A DNA stretch of 64,000 nucleotides from Ligula intestinalis (Eukaryota; Platyhelminthes; Cestoda; Diphyllobothriidea; Diphyllobothriidae), in NCBI GenBank assembly GCA_036362985.1, contig JAYGXS010000005.1:6508775-6572774 (forward strand), read 5' to 3'. This document shows, one piece after another, positions 43,876 to 57,559 of the stretch. Under the pieces are notes generated by a model. It did not search any database, was not told where the DNA came from, and saw only the letters and a list, made by a program, of their open reading frames with translations. The position numbers and the translations under genes are program-made. The first letter of the stretch is position 1, and the number at the start of each line of letters is the position of its first letter.

Positions 43876-44545
43876 CAGGCATACCTGTTGACCTGGCATT
43901 ATCGAAGATGACTGCGCCACGCACGATATTGGCACCATCTGTTGTCGCCCAAAAGAAAAATTGGGGCTTTTTACACAACCTGGCGGCAAACATCTAAAAC
44001 ATTTCTCGGCATCAACAAAGAAAAACAAGAAAGAACTCTGTGGAGTGGCGCAAACTAGCAAATTGATTGATTAGTTAAGCTACCAAGGCGAACTGAACAC
44101 GACGGCAGTCGCAGTCAGTGCAGCATATACTGCCGCAATCAGCACCGCCTATCCACTCCCGTCCACTCTAAAAGAGAAGCTTACTATTCGAAATCTTTAG
44201 CCACTGGCAGTGCAGAATGTAGGTCTGCTACTGAAAGGAAAGTATTCAACAGGCAGTTTTATTCGAGCAAACAGAACTCGCTTAAGATCTTGCAACTTTC
44301 TTGCTGAAAGTTAACTTGGTATTTAAGCATGTATTTGGTAAGTTGATTTTGATTCATGGAGTGGAATTCATTCTCCGAAGGCCTTCAAGTTAGAAAAATC
44401 ATCATTTTAATTATGCTTATATAGAGAAATGGTCATTAATTTTGGCAAAGTCGGAAGCAGTCTCATATCGAAGGAATTATCTATGCTACTTTGAAAGACA
44501 GAACCAAACTGCTTAGTTATGTTGATTAAACTACGGAAGAAATCC
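43876..44545. other. No gene recognised
   Basis: A balanced-composition patch to about 44200, then AT-rich. No motif seen. Confidence 0.3.
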
Positions 44546-44547
44546 AA

Positions 44548-45680
44548 AGCAAGTAAAAAGGGCAAAGAAAATATGCGTTCCAGAACTGGAAATGTTTGTA
44601 GAAAATTGTTCAGATATAAGTGAAGTCAAGAAAAAGGAATCGCATTTATTTGCAGACACATTTGATATTTATATTTTAAAAAATTATGTTTTGCTATCTT
44701 GTGCAGCTTTTTTGCCCTGAATGCAGTAAGAGAACAGTTATATGACATTTTGTTTTGCCACACAGCTGTCCTTGAGCATAAGCAAAGTGTCCTATATCTT
44801 ACTGCAAATGTAATGTAAAGAAGGCCTTTTCAAATAATAATCATGTAGAAATATAGTTCTTTGGTAAACTAGGCGTTTCACTTAAGCGTTATAAGGAAAT
44901 GGAACAGACAGAAATATAGTAAGTTTTTCAAAGAATGACTATACATATAGCTAGTTTGTTTTGCATTCGCAAGCTTAAAACAGATCGTTGAATTAATCGT
45001 GTAATTAAGAAATTGTCAAAAGCCTCCAATTTCATTGTAACATTACATTGGAAAAAGTTTTATACACAGAAATTAGTCAGCCGAATATCTATTGAAAGCA
45101 CTTTTTTAAGAAGTATCCTATTATGGAAAGTTTTCGCCTAATCTTACTGATAACAATGTCCGAGTTATATGGCAGAAATTATTTCTTATCGAGCATGTGA
45201 TTTGCTATTTTGAAGCATTTCTTAATATGAGTATAAGTAAACGCTCATTAAATATATCACTTTAAATTTTTTGATATAAACGTCGAAAAGATGCGTAATT
45301 TATCAATTTACTAATAAAGACACTGAAAACGAATAAAATGATGATATTTAATAAACACTTATTTACTTATATTTATATGTACAGAATATTTTGATAAGAG
45401 AAAAAGTTCATTCAACATAAAGAAAGTGGGTGCTTCAAGTTTTAAAAACTAACAAAATATTTAAATTTGTTTGTCTAATTTTTAGCTATTTTCCACACCT
45501 TTGCAATTATCTAGAAGATGTTGTATCTCTTTGCAAACACTTCCTTATTCCTATAAGTCTTTTAAGTAATTAATATGCCTAAAAATTTTCAAAATTATTT
45601 CAAACTTTTCCTTGATGTATTTTCACTGGTATTTGAGTAATAATCTAACTTTTACAAAGTTATGAATGTTGCACGTTACA
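44548..45680 (+). repeat. Repeat R1, copy 3 (lacks the first about 200 bp)
   Basis: Starts near AAGTAAAAAGGGCAAAGAAA, at the block before CCAGAACTGGAAAT, and follows the other copies: GGAATCGCATTTATT, CGCAAGCTTAAAACAGATCG, CAAAAGCCTCCAATTTCATT, GGCAGAAATTATTTCTTATC, AAAGAAAGTGGGTGCTTCAAG and TTACAAAGTTATGAATGTTGC. More diverged than copies 1 and 2 are from each other. Confidence 0.55.
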
Positions 45681-46015
45681 GCAAACAGACATGGGGTCCT
45701 ATTGCTACTAAAGAACCTTGCAACTGCTAACAAAGTAATTTACACTCCTCCCTGAAGATGCTGCCTAACATATTCAAAAGTACATTATCAGCATTTGAAA
45801 AAGCACAAAATTTGAAATTTATTTCGTTGACTAATTTTAGTACGAGGTCTAAAAAAAGGAAACTTTTTTGTAAACTCGTTCGGACGACATTTGCTTAATC
45901 ACCTTACTCTTGTCGCTGCATATAAACGGCGTATTGATAAGTGTTTTGTCAGTTAAGTTAATGAGGCGTAATTGTCTATTGCATTAGTAACCCTCAGTAG
46001 GGGGCATTTTTCCAA
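45681..46015. other. AT-rich DNA, nothing recognised
   Basis: No motif or repeat seen. Confidence 0.35.
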
Positions 46016-46019
46016 ATTT

Positions 46020-46800
46020 TAATTTATTGTGCCTTTATGAAAGCTGTGGCTGGTTTCTGGTTTGCATTTTTCGCAATGCGGAATTTCCATGTAATGTTTG
46101 TCCCTGAAATACGGGTCCCTTGATTCGTCAGTTGTCATCGGGAATATGATGAATGAATGCAGGTATTTCACCGCTCTATTCAAGGAGCAATTAAGTTCCG
46201 CTTTGCCAAGAAACTCGCAACGCAAACCCTCAATGACCGTCACATAGTGACTAAGTTGATACAACGGAATGGATCCTACAAAGCAAAGGAAGACCGGGAT
46301 GGCCATTTCTGGCTTATTAGCCATCATCAGCCAGTCATACCCCATTGCGAGGGTTGGCACCCACGAGATTTGAATTCAAGACCTTCGGTTATTGTGTTCA
46401 GGACACTACATCTAGTCCACGGGTCCATTACTTCGCCGGTTGTGATTGAGAATATGATATCTGAATGCAGGTGTTTCACCGAGCAAGTCAAGAAACAATT
46501 TAGTTCCGCTTTGCCAAGGAGCTCACAACGCAAACCCTCAATGACCATCACATAGTTACTAAATTGACATGATGAAGTGGATCCGACAAAGCAAAGGGAG
46601 ATCGGCATGGCCATTTCTGGCTTGCTAACCGTCATCAGCCAGTCATATCCGACAAAATATCGAGCGCGCGTTAACGTGGTAGAGTGGTAAATTCAAGGAC
46701 CAAAGGTCCTTCATTTGAATCTTGGGGGTTCCGACCCCTGATATTAGGCATGACTTGTTGATGACGGCTAACAAGACAGAAATGCCCATTCCGGGCAACT
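46020..46800. repeat. SINE cluster: two tandem minus copies and one plus copy
   Basis: 46142-46342 and 46450-46650 are near-duplicates about 308 bp apart, both containing TTAGTTCCGCTTTGCCAAG or TTAAGTTCCGCTTTGCCAAG, CAACGCAAACCCTCAATGAC and GGCCATTTCTGGCTT. Between them, on the minus strand, is a tRNA-like head with a B-box-like CTTGAATTCAAATCTC. At about 46665-46800 a plus-strand copy has GTGGTAGAGTGG and GGGGGTTCCGACCCCTG, then the tail TTGATGACGGCTAACAAGAC. ORFs of 102-132 codons on both strands here overlap each other and come from the repeat. Confidence 0.6.
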
Positions 46801-49800
46801 GCTGCACCAGAAGCCGGAACCAGTTGTCATTTCAACTTAACATATGTTCCCATGGTAGTTGACTGGAGAATGTCTAAATTACAGTTTTTTCGCGTTTCCC
46901 TTTTAAATATCAATATAGATCACTTCGAGTTTTAACCTGAGCAGCACATTACAGATACATCTGGGAAAATGTGCTGATTATTTGTCCAATGTGGTAAAAA
47001 GTCAGTGATATTCGTCACGATTGTTAGGCCATATTTCAGATCTACGATATGTCCCTTGCGTAAATTAAGCAATAGTTTGTGTTTTACCAATTCTCAAATG
47101 AGACGATAACAATAGATTATCCATATTAACAATACGTTGAAAAAGCTTTATTCGGCATTATTAAATTGTCTAACACTGACATCAAATTTATTCCACTGTA
47201 ATACTTTTGTCTACAGAACATAATAAAAATGCACTTAATTGGACATGCTCACGCTTTCCCTTTTGCAAATATGACAATTCTTCGTGGAACAATGAATTCA
47301 CTGGAAAAGTCCTGAGCTAATTTATTGAAAATTCAAAATTGCAGTGTTTACACTTCAGTGAGTTGCCCAGGTCCGATGCATTTTTTTTGGTAATTTTGAT
47401 TCAGTGGCTCGATCTTGGTCAATTCATAACATCTACCTCTGACGTAAAAAAATGTTAGACATCTTCCTTTGGGAGATTTAATTGGGAATTCGCTTGATCA
47501 AATAGCGGGATTTATTCTGACACTAGCTGACGACAGAGGTCCTCATACCGTTGAATCTTGCTAACTTATTATGAATAAGTTGCTGAAATTTTGTTTTGAA
47601 AGTATTCCTTGCAAGATACGCAAGGTACACCATAAGAGAAAATGCGATGACTGAAGAATGTATGAATGCATGCACAAATTACCAGCCTACTAAAAATGTA
47701 CATCACCTTTGAAATCAGCATATAAATTGATTACTCATCCCAAGCGTTAGTTGATACTGCTTCAAGCAAAAAAGGCTGCTCTTTCTGTATAAATTATTCC
47801 TTCTTGGTCGTGTTAACTTATCTTTTCCGCAGCTTCGCTTTCGATGTTCGCTCCAAAAAAAAGTTGCACTTTTGTAAACAAAATTGCTCCGATAACGTTA
47901 CCCAGTGAAAACAAAGCAACCTACTTATTCCGACACATATTCGAAGAATATTACCTGAATCAAAATTACCTTTTCACAAACGCATTTAGGCGCGAATAGG
48001 ATTAACTTAAGTTTACAAACACAAAATGTCCTGTCTCCCGTGGAGAAATGGTGGGAAACGTTTTCTTTCTCATTTTTTGAGAGCTTAATTATTTGTTGCT
48101 TTTTCAGTCCACGACTTAAAAAACATTTGATCAGATAACGCGTGAAACTTCAAATGTTTGCATTAAAAAATAGCCCTTGCATGGAGCATCTCGTTTGCAT
48201 GTCGTGCTGTTAACTGGTATGGTCGACAGGCGATAAGCTTCATTCCTTACATAAAATACGGCTAATTTTTGAGTGCATCTAGTTGTTAACGCAAGCATTC
48301 TTATAAATTATTTTGTCTACCAAATTGGTGAGATGATATCATTTTTTTGAAATTATCTCAATATATACAAAATGCCAAAAGCTGGAAAATGTCTTGACTT
48401 GTGATATTTTCCGGTATGCTATCGCAAATATGGCTTTATCTGTTAAAATACACAAACAGTATGCAATGTGTTTCACAAAATATCAACCGTATGCTTTCGA
48501 TTCAAAACTACTGCATAAAGAAGGTTTTACGAATACTTACCACGCAAAAATGACATGATGCCATTATTTAAAAAGAATTAAATTGCAGTCAGTAGACATG
48601 ACTCTTTATTCACTATGACATTTTCGAATGAATCGTTCCCACGCTTACAGGATTTATACGTATTTTGTGGAAAAAATGCATGTCTGCTTTCATTATTTTT
48701 CCACATAGTAGCAACGCAAATAATTTTCAACGTCTTTATCAAAAAAAGACTCCCTCTTAGCTTTAAAAACAAACTTGTATTTCAGTTTGTGAATACTTTA
48801 TACCCAAAATACCATAAGCAGCACCGTAAGGATTGCACAATAACAAGCGTTAGACATTGTGTCTAAGAAAATAATAAGAGAACGCCACAATTAATGAATT
48901 TAGTATTTTATAACTAATTTGGGTCACATTTTATGTCTTTTGGGCGGCATTATTAAGAGAAAAATGCATGTGATTGCCATAAAATCTCACAACTAGGAAT
49001 GCGTTTTGAGACGAACTATAGCCACCTTTAAATTTAGCACAGTGACGCAGTGCACCTACTCTGATTTCACGTAAGCATATTTATTAATTTACTCTTTTGA
49101 TTCAACGCTAAGCTTAGCATCCACATTTGTTTAGGCAAAAAAATGTTATTGAGATATTTTGGTCAACAACAATTAAGATGACGACAGCTTATAGATATCC
49201 TTTTGCTGTTAAAAGGATTTAATTTCAATCAGTCCTTTTGAGCCTCATGGTGGCGATGTCTTATTCATGAATGGTTTACCACCATCCCGCCAATCCTTGT
49301 TTTGTTCAGTTAAAGCTTTTAGTTATCCGCCCATATTCTGCCAATAAACTGAATGCTTCCTTCCCCACATACTATTACACGCGATGACACCTCCTCAAAA
49401 TTATTGCGAAAATGGGAGTTCATAATGCATAGACTAATTCACCGCAAGGATTCCGGTCCATCGCCCCTAAATAATGACCTCTTCCCCATACCATATTAAA
49501 GGGGGAAAGTTTGTCAAAAGGAGGGGGTGATGAACAGAGCGGGTGGAGTGCTGGCCACTACCTGTTTTATGATTAACGAGAAATCTTGCTTCGTAATCGT
49601 CACGCCACTTCTCAACATTGGGGACGACAATTTGGCAATTAACTACACGGAGGCCATAATTGTAAAATTAAGAGCCATCAAGTATGGATTTAGGGCCTTC
49701 TAATGGCACTACGCATGTGATGGCATGGAAACTGTGCACTAAGAATGGTGGTTTTGCATGAAAATTCAAACTTATCTGTGATGAATGTTAAGCTTAATCA

Positions 49801-51480
49801 AAAATGGCCATATCTCGGGTCCTGCGATTGCTAACTATAGACTTAAAACTTATCGTGTAAACTCTTTGGTATTAAACATTTAAGCGTACACGTGTTTGGG
49901 CTTAATTGGAGCCTACATTGCTGCAACCAAACGCAAACGACAAATAAAAGGAGAGTGCTCACGCATTGCGATATTCGCCATTAACAGAAATTGAACAATT
50001 TTAATCACTTATTTCCTTTGTATTATACTCTAGTGTCTAAGGAGGCATGTTAATGCCTGGGTTATAGAAAATCACAGCAGTTACCTCGATGAGGTGAATA
50101 TTGCGCAAATCGCTCCGGGTTGTTGTCTTAGGCAGCAGCGATCTTTGAAAAAGACAGGGCTGGTGTGGACTGCACCAAATCTCACCTTAAAGTGCTAACG
50201 TTTGTGCATAACATCAGTAGTAGCTCCTTTTATGTGATTGTGGAGCAAGATGAAGTAGTGTGCGAGTGTTTTGTGGTAATTTCCAAAGGTATGTTACTTG
50301 TAACGGTCAGTGCTGCATTGGCTGAGGGTTGACATGTTCAAGCAGACCTTGGGCAAACCCGACTTATTTAGACGCACACCTGTGCTTGCGTGTGTGCGTG
50401 AAGCAGTAGGTCAAGGTTTTTCAGGTCAGCGAGTCCCAAACAACTACCAGCAAAATGTAGCAAGCCAGGAAGTCGAACAGCATGGTAAGATGTCGAGTAC
50501 AATATTCACTTCCAATTGCGAGTCACGTTAGGGTATGTTTTCCATCAGGATCTTGGGGACACCCTAATCCTATCATCTATGTTAATACCTAACATAACAT
50601 CTACCAAGGTTGACTGAAAAACCCCACAAATATGTGCAGAAGCTCTTGACCTTTTGCCAAAATATAATAAGCTCTACAAATAACGGTCATTGTTCAATCC
50701 ATTAAGATGACAGCCCAAATTCTCAAATGAGTTTTTACATTGAAGGAAAGTTTAAATTCAATTGTAACACTGATTACCTTAGAAAATAATCTGGAGGTAT
50801 TTCAGGCAAGTCATGCCGGTGGCTTTTGAAAACACGTTACTTCGGCCACCTTAAAAAATGCCTTTCATGCAAATCACCAATAAAGAATTGCTGTATCGTT
50901 TTCCAATGCTCGTCATATACAGTTTTCATTCTAGAAAATTAAAAAAATAAAGAATTCCCTTTCGGACTAAATTATTATCAAAATACGTTGTTTTACTCCG
51001 AGTAATGGCATATATTGGTTTTGAAATCAATTCATAATTCAGAATAATCTCAATTTGGGTTTTTATTTGGGTTAGCTGGGTGCCCCCAATAAATAAAGCA
51101 GTGATTTGTTTATGGTAGGAAAAAGATGGCATCTAATGCTCATAATATTTTAAAATGTATTTGCGCTGTATTCTGGGCTATTTCCAAACGCATTAAATGC
51201 CTTCCTCGACTTCTATAAGAAGATTACTGATTTAGCTAAAGCAATTATGCTCTTTATTCTCAAAGATACGTCTACAAATGGCAGAAAAAGGTACAATTAG
51301 GATGAAAATTGCATATTTTTAAAACAATTACAAGTAAACACCGAAAGTTAACCTTTCTAGACTATAGAATTTTATAAATATTTGGTCGATTACAAAAAAA
51401 GGATAAAGAAGAGTAATAATGTGCGCGTACTTATCAAAATATATTAGGATAAGGCATGATTTGAAGAATTAATAGAAAAA
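46801..51480. other. AT-rich DNA, no gene recognised
   Basis: About 4.7 kb. Only short ORFs; the longest, 83 codons at 48615-48866, has an antisense partner and no known motif. At 49480-49540 there is a G-rich purine patch (AAAGGGGGAAAG, AAAGGAGGGGGTG). No exon, RNA gene or shared repeat that I can support. Confidence 0.4.
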
Positions 51481-51484
51481 TAAT

Positions 51485-51575
51485 AGCCACGAGTATCGAA
51501 CGCTGCCTCTTCAGACGGCCAAAGTCTTCTGCTCTAACCCAGCTAGCCTTAACCTGTCGAAGTAGTTCAGGATAT
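51485..51575 (-). repeat. tRNA-like sequence, probable tRNA-derived repeat
   Basis: The minus strand reads AAGGCTAGCTGGGTTAGAGC, then AGAAGACTTTGGCCGTCTGA, then AGAGGCAGCGTTCGATACTC. GCT and AGC can form a D stem. AGAC and GTCT form an anticodon-like stem around TTTGGCC (TGG at the anticodon position). CGTTCGATAC resembles a T loop. The T stem and acceptor stem do not pair, so a functional tRNA is unlikely. Confidence 0.4.
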
Positions 51576-51579
51576 TGCT

Positions 51580-54500
51580 GTGCAATCGCTTGCATGAAAA
51601 AACACGTAGGCAATCTTTCGTTTCATGAGCTTGGTTGCGAAAATAGCAAATACCCGAGGGTATGATGGCTAAAGTGGAAGCCGGAAAATTTCCAAGAAAG
51701 CGCAAATTGCAGCAAAATTTAACAAAATTTTCAATTTAATGAATAGCCATAAATTATATTAAGCAACAGACTTTCATGGTCCTCTGATCCATTTTGTTCT
51801 TCACGCACTCGTTAAATTCCGCCTACATCCCTCGGTTCACTCGTTCGCCTGAGTCACCGGCCCATTTATAGGCGCCTCACTTGTATCTCCTCTTTCGTGA
51901 CTCAAAACTTCATTTTGATTTAAGTAGGACGTTGACAGCAACTCTACAAAAAAACTAGCAGTGTGCGCTTGACAGTTAGTCCCAAAAAATGCAAAAATTC
52001 AGCATTTGACCCTGCATCTTCTCTTTGATGCAGAAAAGCGTCATCTGCAACCCAAATCTGGCCAACCAAAGTGACTATGGCCGTTGGAAAGCACAGACTT
52101 TTTAAAATAACCTGGCAATTAAGAGCAGTAAAACGCAGATTTCTAGTCAACCACAAGAGAAAAAAGCGTATTGTCAGGTATGCGTGCGTGGGCGTCGTTA
52201 GTACAGGAGATAAGCGGATGATAACATTTAATGTCACTTGGCCACAGACAGATTTTCACTGCTTACACAGAAAAATTCCCAGAGGCGAATGTTGAGGCAA
52301 AGATGAGGACTTTATTGTGTGAACTCGCTAAATGTCTACCAGAATGTCTCAATAAGACCAAATAAGTACAGGAGCTAAATTATATAATGTCGTGTGCGAT
52401 ATTTGAAAGCATGCTTCTGCATAAATTCATCGTTGATATATTTACCTGTTGAGTACATTTGAGGCTCAAAACGCGATTTATTACTTTCAATCACGTTCAT
52501 CGAAAGAAAATGGACGTAATCTGAGTAAAAGCAAGGGTTACTGGATAGCCAGGAAATCTTCTACGCTATTTCCATCTCTGCATAAATCTTGTTGTTTTCT
52601 GTGCGCAAAACCATCAAAATAGCATTAAGGTTATCAAACATTTTTCAGATAAGCCTTTTCGGGTACCAGAGAACCTCTTATAAAGCCTGTAAAAAGCATT
52701 TGAATACCAGTAGGTGAAACCTAATTATTTTCCAAAAAAGAGTGACTAATTCAGACTTAACCATTAGGTTTTCACAGTTCTGAATTTTTGTGTACATTAC
52801 TTCAGACCTTAGCTTATTTGCCCTTATTTTGTTTTACCACAACGAGGATTGGGATTGTGAACAAAATGCGATATGGAATGTAAATAAGAACCATCGCCAG
52901 ACAACTCAAAGTTTGAGGATGTATTCCAGCATGGTTTCGTGAGAATTATCAGTTTGTTATTTTTTTTAAATTGTCTGACATACGTTGGACTAGGCCAATG
53001 GGATTTTCGCTTGACTGCACTAAATGAACGTCACAGAGATAAACACTATTAAAAGCTCACGTGTGGACATGGTGGCCATTAACAAATAAATCTTCAACCA
53101 TCTATTTTGCGTACATTCAGAGGCGTTCTCTGCAAGCACATTTTGTTCTAATTACTTTCGAATGTTTGCTCAAGAGAACGTTCAAACCATTCATTAAATA
53201 GTGTTTAGCATTTGACGATATTCTGTTTACTTAGGAAACTCTTACTGAATTCGCATACTGCCCTTTTGTTTTATTAAAACCGTAATAGCACATTCTATTT
53301 AAACATTTTTCACATAAGTGAACTGTTGGGAATACTTTCTTATGCAACTCTGTGCTTGGTTCGTTTTCTTAGCTGTAACCAAATATGTCAAATAATGACT
53401 CAGAAAATGGACATCCAAAACAAATAATATGCCTAAAGGGAAGTAAAACAATTAAAAAGCGAGTTGGCTTTTCAAAAAGCTATTAAATTAGATATTTGTA
53501 CGTCAAGTGTCTGAGTTTTTTTTTAACTTAAAACGTTCGCATAATTAGCGTAAAATACTTTAGCAATTTCCATGAAAATCAAAAAACGCTTGCGTTTGCC
53601 CAAGCATGTTGCGTCTCCAGTCACCTCTTAATAAATTGTGCACACTCATACTTTTTTAGGAAAAAGTGAATGCAACTGCACACCGTGATGTGCATAAATT
53701 AATTATCGATAATTTTCCAAAAAATGCTACCAAACTTAACCTACCTTTTCCAATACGTTGATGCATTGATAAAGGATTTCTTTCTATTTTCGCTAGGTCT
53801 TAATTTTGCAGCTATCTGCATTTTTGTGATAGCAGTACAATTGTGGGAGGGAAATTGTTTAGTTAATCTGTAATGTAGGAGTGAATCCTGTTCGTTTTAA
53901 GGTTACCTCGGTCTAATCATTCACATCTTCGTAGTTGAAGCTACGATTTTGTGCTAGGCAAACTAAGACATGTTCCAGCGACGTTTGGCACATGGTTTCT
54001 GCATGGGTTTTACCAACAGAGGCCTCAGTTCTAAGACGCCACACTCAGCTCTTTTCGCTGCCCGTCTGTTTTTAGTTTTGTTTCAGTCACCTTTTGTACA
54101 TTTCTGATTGTGACACGGTAAATCTCGGCTTCTGACACATCAAATTTGTGGTGATCGGAGTCATCCTAATCGAGCCAGCTGGCAGCAAAGCTCACTTCAA
54201 TGTGCAAAAGCAGAGTGCACATTTACTTATTTACAAAACACACCGCTTTTTGTTACCTTTTGCCATTCAAGGTGGACAAGCATATCGATTTGCCTAGGAC
54301 TTTGTGGGCTTAAGCATCACCGACACCCCAGGTAAAAACGCTGCAGCAGATACGAACGCCTGGCATGTTGCATAGCTTTCCGACTGACGCTTTTCGTGGG
54401 TGACCAGGGGTATATGACTAAGGCATTGACCACACTGCATTTTCGTGACAGGCTGGATGATTCGGGCGACCTACTGCGCCAGGTTTGCACGGCAGCGCGG

Positions 54501-55140
54501 TTCGCAAATATCGGAAAGTAAAGTTGTTTTTATTTTCATCATTAGGACACCATTGTGCCCCATATTTGTGCCTCTGTTGTTTTCGTGCCAGTTTAAACTT
54601 CCGTTTCGAACCAAGGCTCCAAAAAATGCAAATAAATGGAACACTTCTGTGAGTATTTCCATCACTGATTTCTTAGTTATTAAAACCTTTCATTTTCGAT
54701 TAGACTCACCTTCACAATCAGTCGTTGATCGGCCCTGCTGTTGCATTCAATCCTCAAAGGTGACTTCTTTTTTTACAGACAGACCCCGGTAGTTAATTTT
54801 TTTAAGTTCTCTTTCGATTAGATTAGTTTCGCAGCCCTTTTTAAGTTAGTTAACAGTTTGATTCCATGCACAGACTCAGGGGCTGTCAGCCAAGTGAGAT
54901 TTCAGCACATCAATTAACACAAACATAAACAGTAAATGACGTTGACAATCCGCAATTGACGGTTTCCTCGACAGTTTGACGGTTGGTTTCAACTAGTTGA
55001 ACCGCGAGCTTCAGGATATTGGAGGAAAATACCGTAACCTTATATGGGATTTTAGTGAGTGAAGACACGCTTAGATTCTGACCTTGATTTTTACCACTCC
55101 AGCAGCTGTATCTAGTGTCAAGACAAAATGCGGAGTGCCG
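51580..55140. other. AT-rich DNA, no gene recognised
   Basis: ORFs up to 115 codons (54445-54792, plus strand) with no known motif. No repeat match or RNA gene seen. Confidence 0.4.
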
Positions 55141-55620
55141 GAGATGAGGGAGGGCGCAGGTGGCTGGCGCGGCTGACACCCCAGTTTGCGCCACAGCAAC
55201 ATCTCGATATACAGGCTCTTACATACGTGGGAGTGTCATAAACGTTACACTTAGAAGGTGCCACTGTAGCCTGACCCTCCGTTTGCTAATCAGCCACTCC
55301 CCACAGCAAGGCACACATTGGACTGACTGCGCGGTTCGAGTTATTACGTTCACACTACGGCTTTTAGCGCTCCGTGATGACTTTAACCTCCTCCAACTGT
55401 TTACATTCTTTAAAAAAGCACTGGCGATCGACCTCACACTCTTCCAAAAAAGCCACCGCCTGCCTAATGCGGGCTGGACGCAGTGGCTGACAAGGCCGCA
55501 AAACCCGTCTGTGCATGCCACATTCCGACCTGGCTCACTTAACCCATACACCGGGATTCACCTAAGCAGGAAATTAGAAGGATCCGACGCCTTTTTGACT
55601 TCCCGGCCGCTTATAAGCCA
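55141..55620. other. GC-richer block with overlapping ORFs, unrecognised
   Basis: A GC-richer stretch with a 207-codon plus-strand frame (55160-55783) and a 110-codon minus-strand frame (55219-55551) lying over each other. Neither shows a domain I recognise. GGGAGGGCGCAGGTGGCTGG near 55150 loosely resembles 5420. Could be a decayed element or a diverged exon. The 207-codon frame is the longest unexplained ORF in the window and is the one most worth a database search. Confidence 0.3.
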
Positions 55621-56634
55621 CTTCACATTCAAAAACCACTGGGTTGTTTATGTGTCCGTCAACGCGTCAGTTGGCAGCGATGCACAGTTAGTGAACGATC
55701 ACCTTTTAGGTTTTTCATTTCCCGGTAAAAAAAATTACATTAAATCAATGTATTTACACTGTATTTCACTGAATACAAAATAGGATCTAACGGTCTAAAT
55801 GGTCTAACAGTGTAAACACACGCAAATTTTTTTTTAAATCCGAGTAGGGCTGAACCCAAATACCGCTGGGCATTTTCCATATTCACATTCAACAAGTAAA
55901 GGGCATATTCTCACAGACACGCATTTCGGCGAGAAAGCAAATGTAAAAAAAGGTTATTTTAGCGTTGAGTTAAATCGCATCGATAAGTCATCTTATTGTA
56001 TGGGAATGCAAACCAACTGGTTCGGATTTACATCCCTTTTTGAATTTTAGAACTAGCTTACTTTCCGTGTTTACTTAAGAGTGGCTTCTTAAAAAGTATA
56101 AAGCACAAATTTACAAACATTTTTTTGACAAAAAATGAACTATTGCCCCATGGCCAGAGCAGAAAATGAGAGCCCCAGGTTCTTTTTACATATAACCCGA
56201 CGAACATCCAGTTTATTGCTTACTGCATTCATATTCGTGGGAAAGCCCGCTATCAGAGACCGTGTGAGCGATACCTCTTTTGAATCACCATGAGCGGAGA
56301 ACGTCTGTGTCCTCGGCCATAAAGATAGTCATGTCGCCTGGTTACAGACGCAGTTTTGGCATCCTGCCGGGTCTGTATAATGGCAGGAACGGTCAAGGTA
56401 TGGAACTTTAGAGACAACTTCCGATTTGAGGTATTTCTTTTGAAGCAAATTTAAAGTATACAAGCACTGCACCAGCAAATCGTACGTGGCCACCTATGGA
56501 AATAGTGGAAGCACGTGATTTGCCTAACAGCTTCAGCTCCCTGATTTACACATTTTCCACCTTTATTCAAATTAAAACAATTTTTCCACTTTCGATAACC
56601 GCAGTGTGTTTCAAGTTACTAATTATTGCAATTC
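55621..56634. other. No gene recognised
   Basis: AT-rich with short ORFs. Nothing shared with other parts of the window. Confidence 0.35.
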
Positions 56635-56635
56635 C

Positions 56636-57515
56636 GAAGAATAAGATGCGATCACTGGAACAAGAGTTTTATTTTCCAGAGGTTTCGGATTCTGTCGATA
56701 ATCCTTAATCATATGTCATCGTAGGAAAGTTGGAGACATGCGCAAAAAAGGGCAATACATGCACAGGTTGCAGGGCATTTATAGTTCACAGCGGTCATCC
56801 GCATGTGTACGAAAATTTTTCAGTTCCCGCAGCCACCACCTGAGGCGGTGATGGCTCATAAATTGCCACAGTTTGCTTGTCAGCGGCGGAGGCAGGTTTG
56901 ATAATGGCGGGGCAATTATCCCCGCTGTCGTCGGAGTTGTTGCTGCGCCCGGTCCTTCCCAAGTGACGAATACTTTTGCTCTGACAATTCTTCAGTACAC
57001 CGTCTGTGAACGCCAAATCGTCAGGCTTCTTGATGGACTGGGAGCCTGAGAACTATGACCCGAGCAGCTGGTGGTTGGCGCTATTGACACCTCTTCGGCC
57101 TCGTCAGACTTGAAAATATGGCCGGGGCCCGTCAAGTGAGATGCAATTTGGGAGTTGGCGTCTTTCTTCTCTACCACCACTGCATGCCCGGCCATTCGCG
57201 TCCGGATTAATCTCCTGGTTTTTCCAACGTAGTCGCTTTGTTCACAACTGCACCAGATCCGGTAAACGACTCCAGCCGTTTCCTGCCTTGAGAGAGGATC
57301 TTTCGGTCGCATGACCTTTCGTCTGGTGTTTTTTTCTGGCCTGTGCGCAATTCAAACTCCAAGTGGGGTAAGTAGGTGGCTGACCGCTTCCGATACATTC
57401 TCCAGGTACGGAAGAGCTCGCCAAAAGTTTGGCCTGTTGGATTTGCCTCTTCTCTTGTTTGGGTATGCAGTGGTTGACAAAATTGCGTGGGCATCCATTC
57501 ACTCTTAGTACCCGT
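56636..57515 (-). mobile_element. PLE-C copy: linker, GIY-YIG and 3' end, minus arm of a head-to-head pair
   Basis: On the minus strand from about 57510: NGCPRNFVNHCIPKQE (PLE-A: NGYPRNFVNQCLRKR), a frameshift, then RPKDPLSRQETAGVVYRIWC and SCEQSDYVGKTRRLIRTRMA. This has GVVY and DYVG as the two halves of the GIY-YIG motif, followed by the catalytic arginine region. Next come NDANSQ-like DANSQIASHLTGPG, KPDDLAFTDGVLKNCQ and the C-terminal part. The 3' end reads AATCCGAAACCTCTGG, with a terminus TTGTTCCAGTGATCGCAT. The nuclease core is still readable over about 100 residues (57312 down to 56992). Frameshifted, so inactive. Confidence 0.8.
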
Positions 57516-57559
57516 CGAATATGATGTAATTCAGCAACATACTGACTCGGTATGTGGAC

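Noticed and set aside
46157..46635. ORFs of 102-132 codons on both strands
   Set aside because: They lie over tandem SINE copies, overlap antisense to each other, and have no known domain.
51485..51575. Functional tRNA gene with a TGG anticodon
   Set aside because: D and anticodon stems can be drawn, but the T stem and acceptor stem do not pair.
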